From positions 62,001 to 126,000 of the forward strand of contig JAFLEI010000012.1 in the NCBI GenBank assembly GCA_017301975.1: a DNA stretch of 64,000 nucleotides. The letters run 5' to 3'. This DNA comes from Verrucomicrobiota bacterium. GTDB lineage: Bacteria; Verrucomicrobiota; Verrucomicrobiia; Verrucomicrobiales; Verrucomicrobiaceae. The notes beneath the pieces were generated by a model. That model searched no databases, was not told where the DNA came from, and saw only the letters and a program-made list of their open reading frames with translations. The translations under genes and the position numbers were made by a program. This document shows, one piece after another, positions 54,085-63,396 of the stretch (within the stretch, counting starts at the first letter, position 1; every line of letters starts with the position of its first letter).

Positions 54085-55398
54085 CTAGGGAGGGGGCAGA
54101 TACGCCGCCTCAAGGTCAATTTTGAAGCGCCAGCTCACGACTTCGGCAGGCTGGGTGGCATCACGCTGGAAGGTGAGGCTGAGCGCGCAGTCCTCCCGGC
54201 GCAGCTTGTAGGGAAACTGGAAGCGCACGATCATCGTGGCGGGGTCGTAGTCCACGGGCACCGTGCCGAGACCGGCGATGCGGAGCTTGACGCTTTCTGG
54301 CAGGATGGTGCCGATTTTTTTCAAGTCCGCTTCGATCAGCGGCCGGCGCTCGGTGATGACGCTGTCAGGCTTGGGCTTCAGCTGAATGAGCTGTTCGCCC
54401 TTGTCGTTCTTGGCGTCAGCGACAAGAAATTTATTGGAGCCCACATCCCCACGGCCGCGGAAGCTGGTGGCGAGCTTGAAATTGATGTCGTTGTCACCAT
54501 GCACGATGTAGCGGCCAAGCTTGCCGTTTGGGGTGTCCCAGGTGACTTTCTGACCGTTGACGGTGACGAGGGATTCGTAGCCGATCTGCAGCGCAGTCTC
54601 CATGATGACGTCGTCGAAGCTGCCATAAGGATAGGCGAAGGAGACGCACTTGATGTGCAGATGTTGCTCCAGAAAGTCGTGCGAATCCTTCAGCTCGGTC
54701 AAGACCCACTGCTGCTTGTCAGCGTCTGTCTTCAAGTTCTTGGGGGGGCTCTTGAGGCTCGCATGGGAGACGCTGTGACTGCCGACTTCGCAGCCATGCT
54801 GCATCATCTCTTTGATCTGCTCCCAGCTCATGGAACGACCCGCGCCGCCGACGTAGTTTTTGTAAAGGTAGACGGTGAAGGGAAAGCCAAACTCTTTCAG
54901 CACCGGGTAGGCATACGTGTACACCCCCTCCCAGCCGTCATCCATGGTGATGACGATGGCCTCTTCAGGAATGTTCTTTTCCCCACGCTTCCATGCCATC
55001 ATGTCACTGAGCGGAATGACGGGGATCTTGGAGTCTTTGATGGCCTGCATCTGCGCCCGGAACTTGGGCTGGGCGATGAGCATGGGACTGCCGCCGCGGT
55101 CTTTGAAATCATGGTAGCCGAGGATGGATACGATGGAGGACTTGTTGAGCTCAAAAGCCGGGGCGGCCGGAACCTCAGGAGTCGGCGCGGCGGCCGCCAT
55201 GAGGGCGGTCTCCTGCAGTTTCTTTTCGATCGCCTGCTCTTCGGCGGTCAGCGCCGGCTCCTCGGGTTTGGGCGGTGGTGGTTTTGGGGTGACGCCGCTC
55301 TGCTCCGCGAGGCGGCGCAGTTTGGCCTCGATACGCTTGCAGGAAGGCAGCGTGCCAAGAGCAAGGAGGACAAGGAGGAACGGAAAGACAAAACGCAT
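54085..55398 (-). CDS. Secreted polysaccharide deacetylase
   Basis: 437 residues from ATG 55398. Signal peptide with lipobox-like LGTLPSCKR, a Pro/Ala-rich linker, then the NodB domain: ILGYHDFKDRGG, IVITMDDGW (T-x-D-D catalytic pair) and EVGSHSVSHASLK (metal-binding H-x3-H). Removes N- or O-acetyl groups from a surface or wall polysaccharide. Last gene of a minus-strand run beginning at 58427, 4 bases after the previous one. Confidence 0.88.
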   Translation of the reverse strand: MRFVFPFLLVLLALGTLPSCKRIEAKLRRLAEQSGVTPKPPPPKPEEPALTAEEQAIEKKLQETALMAAAAPTPEVPAAPAFELNKSSIVSILGYHDFKDRGGSPMLIAQPKFRAQMQAIKDSKIPVIPLSDMMAWKRGEKNIPEEAIVITMDDGWEGVYTYAYPVLKEFGFPFTVYLYKNYVGGAGRSMSWEQIKEMMQHGCEVGSHSVSHASLKSPPKNLKTDADKQQWVLTELKDSHDFLEQHLHIKCVSFAYPYGSFDDVIMETALQIGYESLVTVNGQKVTWDTPNGKLGRYIVHGDNDINFKLATSFRGRGDVGSNKFLVADAKNDKGEQLIQLKPKPDSVITERRPLIEADLKKIGTILPESVKLRIAGLGTVPVDYDPATMIVRFQFPYKLRREDCALSLTFQRDATQPAEVVSWRFKIDLEAAYLPPP

Positions 55399-55402
55399 GG
55401 CG

Positions 55403-56158
55403 CTAGGGATTGGGGGCAGGGGGGCGCGGCCGGGTGATGAGCAGGCTTTTGACGATGAGTTTCGGGCTGGCTTTGTCACCGGCGCTGAGCCGCAGTGTTT
55501 CGCCGCGAAGGTCACTGGTCAAGGTGAGGCTGCCGAGTCTCAGAATACGGAAAGACTGGGCGTCTTTGGTCACTCGCTCCGTCTCCAGCACTTTTTCGAG
55601 TGTCTGCCCGTTGCATTCGACGACGATCTTCAAAGGTTCCGCCAGTTCCGGGCAGGCATAGTGCAGCAGGATGTCATAAGTGCCCGCAGCGATGAATTCG
55701 ATGCGCCATTCGATTTCCCCCAGCGTGGCAGTCTGCGCATCGGCCGCAGGTTGGGGCGTGATCTTCTGGGCGAGCGCAGGCGACAAGGCAATGAGGGCCT
55801 GTTTTTGCTCAATGGGCACCGGGGCTGGCATCGGTGCCGGCATCGGCATGGTGCCGGACTGCGCCTGCTGCGTGGCGATCAAATCCAGCACCCCGCCTGC
55901 GCTGATGATCTGCTGGATGCGGGCGATCTCGGCGGTGTAGGCAGACTTGTCGGTGGCGGTCGCAGCCTGTCGCTGCAGTTCGAGCAGATACTTGCCCAGC
56001 AGAGGAATATGCCGTGCGCTCAGCTCCTTCTGGTAGATGGTTTCCATCTGCTGAAGCCGCGCAGCCGAGGGAGGTGCCGCTGCCGTGGGCGGCGCGGGCT
56101 GCTGGGCGGGCGCATGGCCGCAAAGCAGTACTGCTGCGAGCAAAAGCGGGCGCGTCAT
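55403..56158 (-). CDS. Secreted protein of unknown function (operon member 3)
   Basis: 251 residues. Signal peptide RPLLLAAVLLCGHAPAQ, a helical N-terminal region (MEIIYQKELSARHI-like: METIYQKEL), then a beta domain with AGTYDILLHYACP, the same pattern as the two upstream genes. Start ATG overlaps the stop of the gene before (TCAT on the plus strand). It has the only strong Shine-Dalgarno seen in the window: AGGAGG at 56165-56170, six bases before the ATG. Function unknown. Confidence 0.7.
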   Translation of the reverse strand: MTRPLLLAAVLLCGHAPAQQPAPPTAAAPPSAARLQQMETIYQKELSARHIPLLGKYLLELQRQAATATDKSAYTAEIARIQQIISAGGVLDLIATQQAQSGTMPMPAPMPAPVPIEQKQALIALSPALAQKITPQPAADAQTATLGEIEWRIEFIAAGTYDILLHYACPELAEPLKIVVECNGQTLEKVLETERVTKDAQSFRILRLGSLTLTSDLRGETLRLSAGDKASPKLIVKSLLITRPRPPAPNP

Positions 56159-57681
56159 GGCTTTCCTCCTTGGTTGTTTGCAGAAAGCGCCCAGGCACCG
56201 GGCGCGGGACGGCGTTTTTTGGCGGTGTTTTCAATGGCGCTCAGCGTGGCGAGAAAGGCTCGCTCCATGGCGTTGCGCTGCTGCTCGCGCGCAGGCGCCA
56301 CCACCGCAGCCAGCCCGTGATTGACCAGCACATTTTGATACAAGCCCACATTCGGCAGAAACAGCAGCGCGGCCATGGTGCCGTCTTTGTCGCGATCCGG
56401 GCGGATGAGCAGGCGGAGCGGTTTGTCGCGCAGATAACTCGCGGTGAATTCGCGTGCGGCACGTCCCACGGCGGGCACGTCCTCATCCTCGATGTTGAAA
56501 TACTTGGCGAAGCGCTTCACTTCAGCTTCTCTGTCGTCCTCAAGCGGCGCACAATCCACCCACAGCAGACGCACCATGAGGGTGCGGCCTTCGTGAACCA
56601 CTTTGAAACGTTCTCCGGAGATCGGCTCTTCATCGGAAAGGCGCGCATCACTGATGTCTTCAAATCCGCTGAAACCACCGCCGGTCGTGGAGATGGCGTT
56701 GACGCCTGTGCGCCCGGTTTTCTGATCTCCCAGCCGCTTCATCCGGCGGATCTCGGCGTCAATCTGCCCCTTCAGCTCGGGCTTGGTCACCGCAAGATCA
56801 TTCAATTCGTCGAGATACCTCGCCGCAGCCGCCTCTCTGGCAGTGCCGATGGCGTCCTTCAGGGTGGCGCTGGCCTGCTGCATGGCGGTGGTGGTGGAGC
56901 TGGTGGTCTGCGGGACGCTGGCGGTGCTGGTCTCGGCAACGTCGGTGACGGGCACCAGGCGCAGATTGCGAATGCGGATGATGTTGGCGGGATACCCATC
57001 TGGGGCGGTGAAGCGCAGTGTGACCGGATTGCGGCTGAACGTCAGCGGTCCGACGCGCACCGTGGTGAACGTGGTTTCATCCGTGCTGCGGGTGATTTCA
57101 AAAGTGCGGTGGTTTTCCGCGGCGATGCCCAGCAGCGTGACCTCGTCAAATTCAAACAAGGCCTTTTGCTGCGGCTGAAATTTGGATGAGGCATAGATGC
57201 TGCCCGCAACGGGCGCATCACTCATGTTGACTTCAAATTCCAGGTGGTAGCTGCCCGGCATGAGCCGGAAGTTCAGCCACTCCGCCCCGCTGCCATTGGA
57301 TCGCCAGCCGCCGAGCGTTTCGCCCGAGGCCTGGGCGGAACCCATCATCCTCGCCTGGGTCAGCGGCAGGGGCGTGGCAAGGCTGGAAACGGTGCCTGCA
57401 TACAGCGCCTGCAATTGTTCGCGCCGCTGCCGGATCGCGCGTGCTTCTTCATAGTCTCCGGCGGCGGCCACCTCCGTTTCCACTTTGGCCAGCGCACGTT
57501 CATACTGCTGGGTGAGCAGCTGCGACTCCGCCATCACCTGCCGCATGAATGCGGTGCGCGTGGCCGTGAGGGCGGCTGGCTCCTGCGCGGGCGTTTGCAC
57601 CGGCTCCGGCACAGGTGTCTGCGCCTGCAAGGCCGCGCAGGCATGCAGAGCGAAAATCCAGGCTGGCAGAAAATGTTTCAT
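56155..57681 (-). CDS. Secreted protein with nuclease-fold (SNase-like) C-terminus
   Basis: 508 residues in three parts. Signal peptide and a helical segment (ALAKVETEVAAAGDYEEARAIRQ). A beta domain containing PGSYHLEFEVNM, shared with its operon neighbours. A C-terminal domain (about residues 370-480) resembling staphylococcal nuclease: VRLLWVDCAP, GRAAREFTASYLRDKPLRLLI, and NVLVNHGLAAV. The second catalytic Arg is not seen where expected (DGTMAALLF), so activity is doubtful. Overlaps both neighbours by four bases. Confidence 0.68.
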   Translation of the reverse strand: MKHFLPAWIFALHACAALQAQTPVPEPVQTPAQEPAALTATRTAFMRQVMAESQLLTQQYERALAKVETEVAAAGDYEEARAIRQRREQLQALYAGTVSSLATPLPLTQARMMGSAQASGETLGGWRSNGSGAEWLNFRLMPGSYHLEFEVNMSDAPVAGSIYASSKFQPQQKALFEFDEVTLLGIAAENHRTFEITRSTDETTFTTVRVGPLTFSRNPVTLRFTAPDGYPANIIRIRNLRLVPVTDVAETSTASVPQTTSSTTTAMQQASATLKDAIGTAREAAAARYLDELNDLAVTKPELKGQIDAEIRRMKRLGDQKTGRTGVNAISTTGGGFSGFEDISDARLSDEEPISGERFKVVHEGRTLMVRLLWVDCAPLEDDREAEVKRFAKYFNIEDEDVPAVGRAAREFTASYLRDKPLRLLIRPDRDKDGTMAALLFLPNVGLYQNVLVNHGLAAVVAPAREQQRNAMERAFLATLSAIENTAKKRRPAPGAWALSANNQGGKP

Positions 57682-58427
57682 CGGGAGGCTGGCACGAGCT
57701 CCACCGCCAGCAGTTGCATGAGGTTGTTGGTGACCAGCGCCTCCGCCGAAAGCGTCAGCGTGCCCGCGCCGTCGCTGATCTTGAGCGTGCCTGCGCTGCG
57801 CTCCTCCGGACCTTTGAGGGTGGTTTCAATGTTCGTGGTCAGGGTGAAGCGTGATTCCTTGATCAGCAGTTTGCCGCCCTCTGCGGCTCCGCAGCGGTAA
57901 CGCAGCATCACTTCATATCCCCCGGGGGGGAGCGCGGGAAGCTTCCAGGTCGCTGCGGCTCCCACCTTCGACCATCCGGTGATGGCCCCGCCTTCCAGCC
58001 GCAAATCACTCAAAACGGCTGCATCGAGCGGAAGCTTGATGCGGTCCGGCAAAAGGGAGTTTTTGAGCGCTTGTTCGCGGGTTTGCAGCAGCAGCAGCTC
58101 CTTGTCCAGCCGGGCCAGTTCGTTTTGCAGGCGCTTGCGCTCATCACGCGCCGTGATTGCGTCGTCGTAGTCACGGTCCGTGGCGAACTGCTTTTCCAGG
58201 GTGCCAAGCGTGGTGATCTGCTCTTTGACGGGTGCCAGGCTGGCTTCGATCAGCTCGCGTTCATAGCTCAGCCGCAGCAGGGCGATGTCAGAACTCGCCC
58301 CAGGATCGTCCGTGCGCTTCTCCGCCATCGGGGCCGCCATGGCAAGCCCCGCGCCAAGGAATGCGCAAGCGAGAACGAAACCGGGTTTCAAATGGATGAC
58401 AGGAGGGGGTGAAATAGGCAGCCTCAT
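57678..58427 (-). CDS. Secreted coiled-coil plus beta-domain protein (operon member 1)
   Basis: 249 residues. Signal peptide PGFVLACAFLGAGLAMAA, then a long helical stretch (LERELIEASLAPVKEQITTL; RDYDDAITARDERKRLQNEL) likely a coiled coil, and a C-terminal beta domain with PGGYEVMLRYRCG. First gene of the operon. Shares layout with the next two genes, so the three are probably old tandem duplicates. Function unknown; related proteins appear to be common in Verrucomicrobiota (inference). Confidence 0.68.
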   Translation of the reverse strand: MRLPISPPPVIHLKPGFVLACAFLGAGLAMAAPMAEKRTDDPGASSDIALLRLSYERELIEASLAPVKEQITTLGTLEKQFATDRDYDDAITARDERKRLQNELARLDKELLLLQTREQALKNSLLPDRIKLPLDAAVLSDLRLEGGAITGWSKVGAAATWKLPALPPGGYEVMLRYRCGAAEGGKLLIKESRFTLTTNIETTLKGPEERSAGTLKISDGAGTLTLSAEALVTNNLMQLLAVELVPASR

Positions 58428-58550
58428 GCTAGCCCGAGCCCACCGTGAAACAAGCCCGAACTCAAGGTCATGACATAGGTGTTTTATTCACAGCCTGACG
58501 CACATGAATTCAGGCTGGCGGCCTGCGGCTGCCTCTGCCAGCATGCGCGC

Positions 58551-60308
58551 ATGCGCACCATCCTCGCTCTCGTCCTTTTCTCCCACGCCGCTTTGGCTGC
58601 CGAACCGGAGTTTCCCCTCACCGAAGATTCCAAACCGCAGCCCCAGGTGGCAAAAGGCACGATGCTGAAGAGCGACCACATTGCGCCTGCGAGCAGCGTC
58701 TTCCCCGGCACCGAGCGTGAATACCAGATCTACCTGCCTGCCGGTTTTGACAAGACCAAGCCCGCCGCCTTCATGGTCTTTCAGGACGGCGTCATTTACC
58801 AGGCTCCCGTCGTCTTTGACAATCTCATCGCCAAAAAGGACATCCCGCCGCTGGTGGGCATTTTCATCAAGCCCGGCGTGGTCCCGGCGGCCAATGACAA
58901 GGCCCTGCCTCGCTACAACCGCAGCTACGAATACGACAGCATCACTCCCACGTATTCGAAGTTCCTCATCGAGGAGTTCCTGCCTGCCATCGAGAAAAAG
59001 CACGGCATTCAGCTCAGCACCGATCCCAATCTCGCTGCCATCTCCGGTAACAGCAGCGGCGGCATTTGCGCCTTCATGGTCGCCTGGCATCGTCCGGACC
59101 GCTTTCGCCGCGTCTTCACGGGGGTGGGCACCTACGTCGGCATTCATGGGGCGGACCAGCTTCCGGTATTGGTGCGCAAATTCGCGCCCAAGCCCCTGCG
59201 CGTCTTTCTCCAGTCCGGCACCGGAGACAACAACCTCTACTGCGGCGACTGGTGGATGGCCAATCAGACCATGGAACGCAGCCTCTCCTGGGCCGGCTAC
59301 GATGTGAACCACGCCTGGGGCGAAGGCGGCCACAACGCCAAGCACGCCTCTCAAATCTTCCCCGACGTCCTCCGCTGGCTCTGGCGCGACTGGCAGACGA
59401 ACGTCGAGATCAAAGCGAATGCCAAAGGCGACTCGAAATGGAAGGGGTATGAGGTAGTCGGGGAAGGGGGGTGGGAGAAGGTTTATGAGAGGCCGCCGTA
59501 TCCAAAAGATCGGATCCTCACCACAGCAGACGAACCCGTTGAAGAGCTCCGGAAAATCACAGCGGATTCCCAAGGTGTGGTTTACTCGCATGGTGGTGAG
59601 CCGATCATCGTGCGCATTCGTGACCATGCTGAACGGATCAAAGTCGATCAGCCCTATTTCCAGCTCGTTCCTGTGAGTGGCAAAGCGATGCTATGGAGCT
59701 TTGATGAGAAAGAAAAGGAGTTTTTAACGCCGGTCGAGCCAGGGATTGGTCCATTGCTGCTCAACCCTTCAAGACCTTGTTTCGCCTTGGCAGTGAGCCA
59801 TGGAGGCTGGGTCTATGCCTCGCAGCATCGTTTGCTGTGCACCTTTCCACTCAAAGAAGGAAAGTTGCAGGATGGCAACTACACACGCAGTCCGGGATCC
59901 TCATGGCCCCCGGAAGCTTATTCCCTTTGTTTGAGCCCCGATCAGACGCAGCTCTATCTCGGCGCAGGGGCAGTTGTTTTTGCTGCGAGCATTGGTGCTG
60001 ATGGAGCCGTGGGAAATGCCGAACCCTTCTACTGTTTGGATGGTGGAACTGCCTCCGGCCTCTGCGTGGACACCAACGGCTGGCTCTACGTTGCCACCTC
60101 GCTCGGCATTCAGGTCTGTGATCAAGCCGGTCGCGTGAATTTCATCATTCCGACACCCAAGCAGCCTCTCGACGTCTGTTTCGGCGGCAAAGATCTGAGC
60201 GAGCTCTTCATCGCCTGCGGCGACTCCATTTACAAACGTCCGACCAAGGCCCACGGCATCGTTAGCAGTCAGATGGCTCCGATCACCCCGCCAAAGCCGA
60301 AGCTCTGA
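58551..60308 (+). CDS. Secreted esterase fused to an SMP-30-like beta-propeller
   Basis: 585 residues from ATG 58551; 24 more codons are open upstream but the signal peptide MRTILALVLFSHAALAA starts here. Residues 40-300 form an enterochelin-esterase/CE1-like hydrolase: REYQIYLPAGFDKTK, nucleophile Ser168 in ISGNSSGGICAF, and a late EGGHNAKH supplying His. The C-terminal 280 residues are repeats such as GLCVDTNGWLYVATSLGIQVCD of the gluconolactonase/SMP-30 propeller. Probably acts on ester-linked groups of complex polysaccharides. Confidence 0.82.
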   Translation: MRTILALVLFSHAALAAEPEFPLTEDSKPQPQVAKGTMLKSDHIAPASSVFPGTEREYQIYLPAGFDKTKPAAFMVFQDGVIYQAPVVFDNLIAKKDIPPLVGIFIKPGVVPAANDKALPRYNRSYEYDSITPTYSKFLIEEFLPAIEKKHGIQLSTDPNLAAISGNSSGGICAFMVAWHRPDRFRRVFTGVGTYVGIHGADQLPVLVRKFAPKPLRVFLQSGTGDNNLYCGDWWMANQTMERSLSWAGYDVNHAWGEGGHNAKHASQIFPDVLRWLWRDWQTNVEIKANAKGDSKWKGYEVVGEGGWEKVYERPPYPKDRILTTADEPVEELRKITADSQGVVYSHGGEPIIVRIRDHAERIKVDQPYFQLVPVSGKAMLWSFDEKEKEFLTPVEPGIGPLLLNPSRPCFALAVSHGGWVYASQHRLLCTFPLKEGKLQDGNYTRSPGSSWPPEAYSLCLSPDQTQLYLGAGAVVFAASIGADGAVGNAEPFYCLDGGTASGLCVDTNGWLYVATSLGIQVCDQAGRVNFIIPTPKQPLDVCFGGKDLSELFIACGDSIYKRPTKAHGIVSSQMAPITPPKPKL

Positions 60309-60350
60309 AAAACTGGTGGTCAGTCGTTTCCGCCTCAAGAATATGCAGGC

Positions 60351-60587
60351 ATGACCTCCTTTGATCCATTGCGCACCCTTCTTCAGCGTCGGCTCGCTCT
60401 CATTGCCGACCATGCCTTCCGGGACCGCGATCCGGCGGCGCATCTGGAGGCCTTGAAGCAGGTCTCCGAGGAGCTCGGGGCCGAGCATCTCAAATTGCGC
60501 GCGCAACTGCCACCACGGCTCAATCATTTCCTCACCCAGGCCAGTTTTTCCAAGGCGCTGGAATATCTCGATAGCTCGGAGGGCTGA
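60351..60587 (+). CDS. Small conserved-type hypothetical protein
   Basis: 78 residues, MTSFDPLRTLLQRRLALIADHAFRDRDPAAH..., all-helical by composition, no signal. Its size and layout (helical start, LGAEHLKLRAQLPPRLNHFL, QASFSKALEYLDS end) suggest a real gene. It lies 42 bases after the esterase and 22 before the sulfatase, as a possible operon member. Function unknown. Confidence 0.6.
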   Translation: MTSFDPLRTLLQRRLALIADHAFRDRDPAAHLEALKQVSEELGAEHLKLRAQLPPRLNHFLTQASFSKALEYLDSSEG

Positions 60588-60609
60588 GTACGTTGAATGC
60601 GGTTCCACC

Positions 60610-62187
60610 ATGAACCGACTCCTTGTTCTCACGACCTTGTTGTGCCTCGCTTTCGCCGTCACCGGCAGCGCTGGCGACCAGCCCAACATCATCTTCATCC
60701 TCTGCGATGATCTCGGCTACGGAGATGTGAAATGCCTCAATCCCGACGGCAAAATCGCCACGCCTAGTTTTGACCGCCTCGCCGCCGAGGGCATGAAGTT
60801 CACGGATGCACATTCCGGCTCCAGCGTCTGCACACCCACACGCTATGGCGTGATGACGGGCCGCTACGCCTGGCGCTCCAAGCTGCAAAGCGGCGTGCTC
60901 GGCGGCCTCAGCCCGCGCCTGATCGAGCAGGATCGCATGACCGTTGCCAGCATGCTCAAGGCCCAGGGTTACTCCACGCATTGTGTGGGCAAATGGCACA
61001 TGGGCATGGACTGGGTACGCTCTGGCCCCACGGAGGAACTGAACATCGAAAAAGCCGATCAGGTGAACAATGTGGACTACACCAAGCCCATCAGCAACGG
61101 CCCGAACAGCGTCGGCTTTGACACTTACTTCGGCATTAGCGCCTCTCTGGACATGGTGCCCTACTGCTTCATCGAAAACGATCACGTCGTGGCCAATCCC
61201 ACGGAAAAAATGAAGCTCGTCATGAACGCAGGTGGCCGCATGGGCTACACCCGCGAAGGCCCCGGTTCCCCCGGCTTCCGTGGCGAGGACGTGCTGCCCA
61301 CCTTCACTCGGGAAGCGAAGAAGATTGTTGAGGCGAAAGCGAAAACGGGCGCGCCCTTCTTCCTCTACATGCCGCTCAATTCCCCGCACACTCCCATTCT
61401 TCCCAGTGAAAAGTGGCAGGGTAAAAGCGGCGTCAGCCTCTATGCTGATTTCGTCATGGAAACGGACGATGCCATCGGCCAGATCATGCGTGCCACGGAG
61501 GAGGCTGGCATCGCCAAGAACACGCTCTTCATCGTCACGAGCGACAACGGCTGCTCCCCCAGCGCCGACTATCCCAAGCTCCTCGCCGCAGGTCACAACC
61601 CCAGCTACAACATGCGCGGCCACAAGGCGGACATTTTCGACGGCGGCCACCGCGTGCCCTTCATCGTGCGCTGGCCCGCAAAGGTCAAAGGCGGCCAGAC
61701 CTCCGCACAAATCGTCTGCCTCACCGACTTCATGGCCACGGCTGCCGATGCCGTCGGTGCGAAGCTTCCCGAGAATGCCGCCGAGGACAGTTTCAGCATC
61801 ATGCCCGCATTGTTCGGTGAATCCGGCAAACCCGTGCGCCAGAGCGTGATCCATCATTCGATCAATGGTTCCTTTGCCTTGCGTGAAGGCGACTGGAAGC
61901 TCGAACTCTGCGCCGGTTCCGGCGGCTGGAGCGATCCACGCCCCGGCAGCCCCGGCGAAAAAGGCCTGCCCGACACCCAGCTCTACAACCTCAAGACAGA
62001 CATCGCCGAGAAGGACAACGTGCAGGACAAAAACCCTGAAATCGTGGCGAAGATGACCGCCGAGCTTGAGCAGTTCATCACCACGGGCCGCAGCACGTCG
62101 GGTGCCCCGCAGCAAAACGCCGTGCCAGTCGTCATTCGCAAGCCTCTTCCCGCAGCGAAGCCCAAAGCGAAGAAAAAAGTGAAGTAA
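60610..62187 (+). CDS. Secreted sulfatase (arylsulfatase family)
   Basis: 525 residues. Signal peptide LLVLTTLLCLAFAVTGSAG, then PNIIFILCDDLGYGD with the metal-binding Asp pair. The sulfatase signature SSVCTPTRYGVMTGRYA has Cys74 in C-x-P-x-R, to be matured to formylglycine by an FGE-type or anaerobic maturase that is not in the window. Later HCVGKWHMGMDW and VTSDNGCSPSAD are also typical. Removes sulfate from a polysaccharide. Basic C-terminal tail (KPKAKKKVK). Confidence 0.95.
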   Translation: MNRLLVLTTLLCLAFAVTGSAGDQPNIIFILCDDLGYGDVKCLNPDGKIATPSFDRLAAEGMKFTDAHSGSSVCTPTRYGVMTGRYAWRSKLQSGVLGGLSPRLIEQDRMTVASMLKAQGYSTHCVGKWHMGMDWVRSGPTEELNIEKADQVNNVDYTKPISNGPNSVGFDTYFGISASLDMVPYCFIENDHVVANPTEKMKLVMNAGGRMGYTREGPGSPGFRGEDVLPTFTREAKKIVEAKAKTGAPFFLYMPLNSPHTPILPSEKWQGKSGVSLYADFVMETDDAIGQIMRATEEAGIAKNTLFIVTSDNGCSPSADYPKLLAAGHNPSYNMRGHKADIFDGGHRVPFIVRWPAKVKGGQTSAQIVCLTDFMATAADAVGAKLPENAAEDSFSIMPALFGESGKPVRQSVIHHSINGSFALREGDWKLELCAGSGGWSDPRPGSPGEKGLPDTQLYNLKTDIAEKDNVQDKNPEIVAKMTAELEQFITTGRSTSGAPQQNAVPVVIRKPLPAAKPKAKKKVK

Positions 62188-62289
62188 TCCTTCCTAGGCC
62201 TCCCCCTGCCGAAATCACAAAACTTTGTTCGTGCGTTCACAAACCTTCCCGCTAATCTCGCGACTCGCTTCCCAAACCAAGCAATTACC

Positions 62290-63318
62290 ATGAGCTACTC
62301 CTCACCCAAACTTCACAATGCAATGTGGCCCGGACTCGTCGGCAAAGGCGATGGCGAAGGCCAGGAACCACCGATCAGCCTCGAAAAAATGCTGGATCTG
62401 ACCGCCGCAGCCAATGTGAACGGCCAGAAGTTTGAAGGCATCGACTACTTCCTCTTCCTTCCTCACACCAACCCTGAGGCCAGCGACGACGAGCTCAAGA
62501 AGATCGCCGATCTCATCGCCAGCAAGGGTTTCAGCGTCGGCTCCCTCGTGGCCCCCGTGTGGCCCGGCACCGTCGGTGACTCCGCCATGGGCGATGATGT
62601 GCAGCAGGAGAAATTCCTCAGCGCTGTCAAGATGGCCTGCCGCATCGCCAAGATCTTCAATGCACACGGCGTCCGCAAATACGGCGTCATCCGCATCGAC
62701 TCCGCTGAATTCGGTGTCTCCAAATGGCGTGAAAACCCGAAGGCCAGCACTGCCCGCATCGTGGACACCTTCAAGAAGGCCGCGCAGATCGCTGCAGACA
62801 GTGGCGAGCGCCTCGCCGCCGAAGGCGAAATCTGCTGGGCTGGCATGCACTCCTGGAAAGACATGCTCGACGTCCTCGAAGGCGTCGGCATGCCCAACGC
62901 ACTCGGCTTCCAGGCTGACCTCGCCCACACCTACCTCTACACACTCGGCTACAACGCTCCTGAGCACGCACTGCTCAAGGAAGGCTACAGCGACGCCGAG
63001 TTCTGGGCCGCCTACGAGAAGATGACCGACGCACTGCGCCCCTGGACCATCGACTTCCACGTGGCTCAAAACGACGGCACCGTCCACGGCGCCGGTTCCC
63101 ACGACAAGACCGGCAAGCATTGTCGCGCTGACGATCCAAATGGCAAGCTCGACATCACCAAGGCCTCCGGCTACTGGCTCAAAGACGCCGCCGCCCGTGG
63201 CATCCAGCACATCTGCTGGGATGGCTGCATGTTCCCGAACGCCGTGCTCGAAACGCCGGACACCTGGAACAAGATCCTCGCCGCGATGATCAAGGTCCGC
63301 GACGCCCACGGCTGGTAA
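62290..63318 (+). CDS. Sugar phosphate isomerase/epimerase (AP endonuclease-2 TIM barrel)
   Basis: 342 residues, cytoplasmic. TIM-barrel family of xylose-isomerase-like proteins: [36 protein letters not shown] and [11 protein letters not shown], with metal-binding Glu, Asp and His; [13 protein letters not shown] follows. Usual role is isomerising or epimerising a keto sugar or inositol derivative. Separated by 102 bases from the sulfatase, with a strong terminator after it. Confidence 0.85.
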   Translation: MSYSSPKLHNAMWPGLVGKGDGEGQEPPISLEKMLDLTAAANVNGQKFEGIDYFLFLPHTNPEASDDELKKIADLIASKGFSVGSLVAPVWPGTVGDSAMGDDVQQEKFLSAVKMACRIAKIFNAHGVRKYGVIRIDSAEFGVSKWRENPKASTARIVDTFKKAAQIAADSGERLAAEGEICWAGMHSWKDMLDVLEGVGMPNALGFQADLAHTYLYTLGYNAPEHALLKEGYSDAEFWAAYEKMTDALRPWTIDFHVAQNDGTVHGAGSHDKTGKHCRADDPNGKLDITKASGYWLKDAAARGIQHICWDGCMFPNAVLETPDTWNKILAAMIKVRDAHGW

Positions 63319-63344
63319 CAGCCCCGTGGTCTGATCCACTCCTC

Positions 63345-63376
63345 AACGCCGCAGAGTTGCAAAGCTCTGCGGCGTT
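63345..63376 (+). terminator. Intrinsic terminator
   Basis: A perfect 12-bp stem, AACGCCGCAGAG (63345-63356) and CTCTGCGGCGTT (63365-63376), with an 8-base loop and a short T-run (TTTT, 63375-63378). It follows the isomerase gene by 26 bases. The stem is symmetrical, so it may also work for the minus strand. Confidence 0.85.
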
Positions 63377-63396
63377 TTCATTCTCACCCGTTTCGC

